Shown: positions 62,874 to 64,000 of the stretch, one piece after another
Layout of the letters: each line of letters begins with the position of its first letter
Numbering within the stretch: the first letter of the stretch is position 1
DNA from: Sipunculus nudus
Lineage: Eukaryota > Annelida > Sipuncula > Golfingiida > Sipunculidae
Assembly (NCBI GenBank): GCA_026874595.1
Contig: CM049321.1
Span: 23,429,979 to 23,493,978 of the forward strand
DNA length: 64,000 nucleotides
Direction of reading: 5' to 3'
Position numbers and translations under genes: made by a program
The notes under the pieces: model-generated
What the model saw: the letters and a program-made list of their open reading frames with translations, nothing else
The model's database searches: none
What the model was told of the DNA's origin: nothing

Positions 62874-63043
62874 TGTTAAATCATTTTCCTTTAAATAAAT
62901 GTTTGAATATTACAAAAAATGGTAAATACTCTAACACAATCTCAGTTTTCCTGTCCTTGATTACCTATAAACTTACCAGCCATAATGCCTAAAGTGAAAA
63001 ACGAACATATATTCAGAACGGCTTTTCTTAAGTTATGCCACAT
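56690..63043 (-). CDS. PAN-CTLD secreted lectin, six exons, 361 residues
   Basis: Complete spliced model: 63043-62977, 62034-61780, 61469-61383, 60061-59976, 58860-58734 and 57153-56690. The 1086 bases stay in frame across all junctions. Modules in order: signal peptide (MWHNLRKAVLNICSFF), PAN-like Cys module (GCLTQCSVKPSCHVATLD, SECVLGLAKNW), a charged linker (KRSENKDEKLNIAKKRPRP), then a CTLD starting ECPEGFEGKF and ending YKYTTICEC. CTLDs of this kind usually bind glycans, often in innate recognition. PAN/apple modules bind proteins or sugars. Odd points: the second Cys (HSFYRLF) and one inner Cys (GSFYGVID) are missing. The last exon also reads past the ancestral stop position into a hydrophobic tail. 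Function is inferred from domains only. Confidence 0.8.
58734..58860 (-). CDS. Exon 5: CTLD N-half helix
   Basis: Starts in phase 0 with EPLNWTSADKLCKQNNGY and continues LLTIETEEEKEHVERLI. This is the classical second helix with Trp and Cys. GTAAAT donor in phase 1. Confidence 0.8.
59976..60061 (-). CDS. Exon 4: start of the CTLD
   Basis: CTTGCAG acceptor, AAG/GTATTT donor, phase 1 in and phase 0 out. ECPEGFEGKFATAVDTNN gives the first CTLD Cys. The expected second Cys position reads SFY. Confidence 0.75.
61383..61469 (-). CDS. Exon 3: basic linker
   Basis: AAAACAG acceptor and perfect GTGAGT donor, phase 1 to phase 1. The 29 residues are mostly Lys, Arg, Glu and Asp (QKRSENKDEKLNIAKKRPR). 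They form a flexible charged spacer between the two domains, which might also be a proteolysis site. Confidence 0.65.
61780..62034 (-). CDS. Exon 2: PAN-like module
   Basis: Phase 1 to phase 1, 255 bases. Four cysteines are spaced as in small PAN/apple-like modules (GC-x3-C-x5-C, later ECVL). Decayed homologues at 10.3, 11.8, 20.0 and 53.1 kb show that the exon is a reused unit in this cluster. Confidence 0.75.
62281..62366. repeat. (TA)n/(TATAT)n microsatellite in intron 1
   Basis: TA and ATATT repeats of about 85 bases. A second TA tract lies at 62826-62872 beyond the foldback element. Confidence 0.9.
62433..62470 (-). repeat. Shared 38-base motif, hammerhead-like core (copy 2)
   Basis: Partner of 28578-28615 with three differences. 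The minus strand reads CTGACGA, an arm pair GAAGC/GATTC around a six-base loop, then GAAA: both invariant core blocks of a hammerhead are present. I could not find a convincing third stem with a cleavage site, so catalysis is not claimed. TA tracts lie near both copies. Confidence 0.45.
62517..62797. repeat. Foldback (inverted-repeat) element in intron 1
   Basis: Inner arms 62595-62630 and 62715-62750 match at 33 of 36 positions when one is inverted. Outer arms (about 62517-62560 and 62755-62797) also match, with more differences. The left arm carries about 35 extra bases between its parts. The centre is G+C-rich. This looks like a MITE-type or snapback element. Confidence 0.75.
62977..63043 (-). 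CDS. Exon 1: signal peptide
   Basis: ATG at 63043-63041 begins MWHNLRKAVLNICSFFTLG, followed by IMA and a perfect GTAAGT donor in phase 1. The hydrophobic run NICSFFTLGIMA fits a cleavable signal. No other in-frame ATG precedes it closely. Confidence 0.75.
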
Positions 63044-64000
63044 GGTAACAAATGATATCTTCAGCTCGAATTTGTCCTGATATTTGTTTTCAGGTTCTCG
63101 TTCATCCGAACGTGACCGCTATAATATTTTGTTGGCTGCAAACGCCAGGCTTTACCATGATAGCAAAAACACTTCGAAAACTCATTTTTATTTACTTTCC
63201 GCTTTGATCAGGTTTGTGATCGGCATAACATATACGTGTATAGGCAAAAAAAAAAAAAAAACGCCAGGCTACCAAAGTATTTATCATGGAAGCACAAAGA
63301 GAGCGAATCTGTCACTTTCTTCTATTATTTCCACTTTGATCAGGAAACGGATCATTCAAAGAGAACCTGACTGAATCTTTCAGTGCCCTTGTCTTTAGTA
63401 TCTGTATGCCTTTTTGTCCCGCGCATATTGTGATGCTGTAGGTTCAATATGAATAAACAGTAAAACCAAGTAATTTTTACCGAACATAATATAGAACGTG
63501 CAGTATGTGCATATAGACAGCTTTAGCTTGTCGTTTTGTCAGTAGTATTCAAACTTTTCTTTATGTATCTTTAATATTCATTTCACAGTTTAAAACTTCC
63601 TTCATTTCTTCATTAATTTTATTTAGAATTACATAATGTTGAAATATATATTTTTTAACGGAGATATATACTCGATTGAAAGCATACCTCTTTTGTCATA
63701 TTGGTTGCTTTCTCCAAGCGATTCCGGACCTGACGATTATGGACGAGTCATCCGAATGAGTTAAACAAGCAAGATACCATCCCTCCCTCCCTCCGCACAC
63801 ACACAGAAATCACATTTAACTTCCCCCTTGGAGAGCCCAAAACAAATTAAAAATATACCCAGGTAAACTAACAGCCTTGACTCACGCTTGATCACATACT
63901 GTTTTGTCGGTCCGGAAGCTGCGCAGAGCTGATTTGATTGGCTGTCAAAATTTTTTGACTAAACCATTCTGTTCAACGTCCACGTTACCCTGTTAGTGGT
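63044..64000. other. Upstream of the intact lectin; promoter region expected
   Basis: No TATA box or other core promoter can be assigned with confidence. A loose repeat (cgccaggct ... ctttgatcagg) occurs twice between 63140 and 63345. The 96-codon plus-strand frame here spans that repeat and has no domain. Confidence 0.4.

Overview
The window is AT-rich, intron-rich eukaryotic DNA with many (TA)n microsatellites and transposon relics. It has no operons, ribosome binding sites or long bacterial-style reading frames. The gene content points to a marine invertebrate, most plausibly a mollusc and perhaps a bivalve: expanded C-type lectins built from small phase-1 exons, Ty3/gypsy elements with a SCAN-like gag segment, a Penelope-like element, and AGGTCA-rich tandem repeats. 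The species assignment is inference.

Minus-strand lectin cluster (3.3-22 kb and 48.4-63.1 kb). The best gene is a six-exon lectin (56690-63043, minus; 361 codons when spliced, with every junction in frame). It encodes a signal peptide, a Cys-containing PAN-like module, a basic linker and a C-type lectin-like domain (CTLD). Around it lie four related loci in various states of decay: 3282-5818 (last exon frameshifted), 7.5-11.9 kb (dead), 17.8-20.2 kb (dead: stops, a 13-base deletion, Cys and Trp losses) and 48.8-53.2 kb (partly open). The pair at about 7.06-20.2 kb has the same order and alignable flanks as the pair at about 48.4-62.0 kb. I read this as a two-gene segmental duplication whose left copy is dead and whose right copy still holds the one intact model.

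Middle region (22-44 kb). This is mainly repeats and mobile DNA: a LINE ORF1-like relic, a Penelope-like GIY-YIG endonuclease tail, hairpin elements, an inverted pair of 'taccgagcgc' repeats, a tandem array full of AGGTCA half-sites, a 1-kb direct duplication, a hAT-like non-autonomous element, and a minus-strand Ty3/gypsy relic whose gag has been fused to integrase by an internal deletion. Within it sits one clear protein gene, a C2H2 zinc-finger protein on the plus strand (38051-39379), with a 13th finger left out of frame after the stop.

Small plus-strand gene (45.05-46.4 kb). A tandem duplication of about 641 bp contains a two-exon model for a 63-residue secreted peptide that I cannot assign to a family. 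The second copy is complete and has a nearby AATAAA. The first copy runs into the duplication junction and gains a different C-terminus. This peptide, the intact PAN-CTLD lectin and the duplicated lectin block are the parts most worth following up. I saw no convincing tRNA, rRNA or CRISPR.
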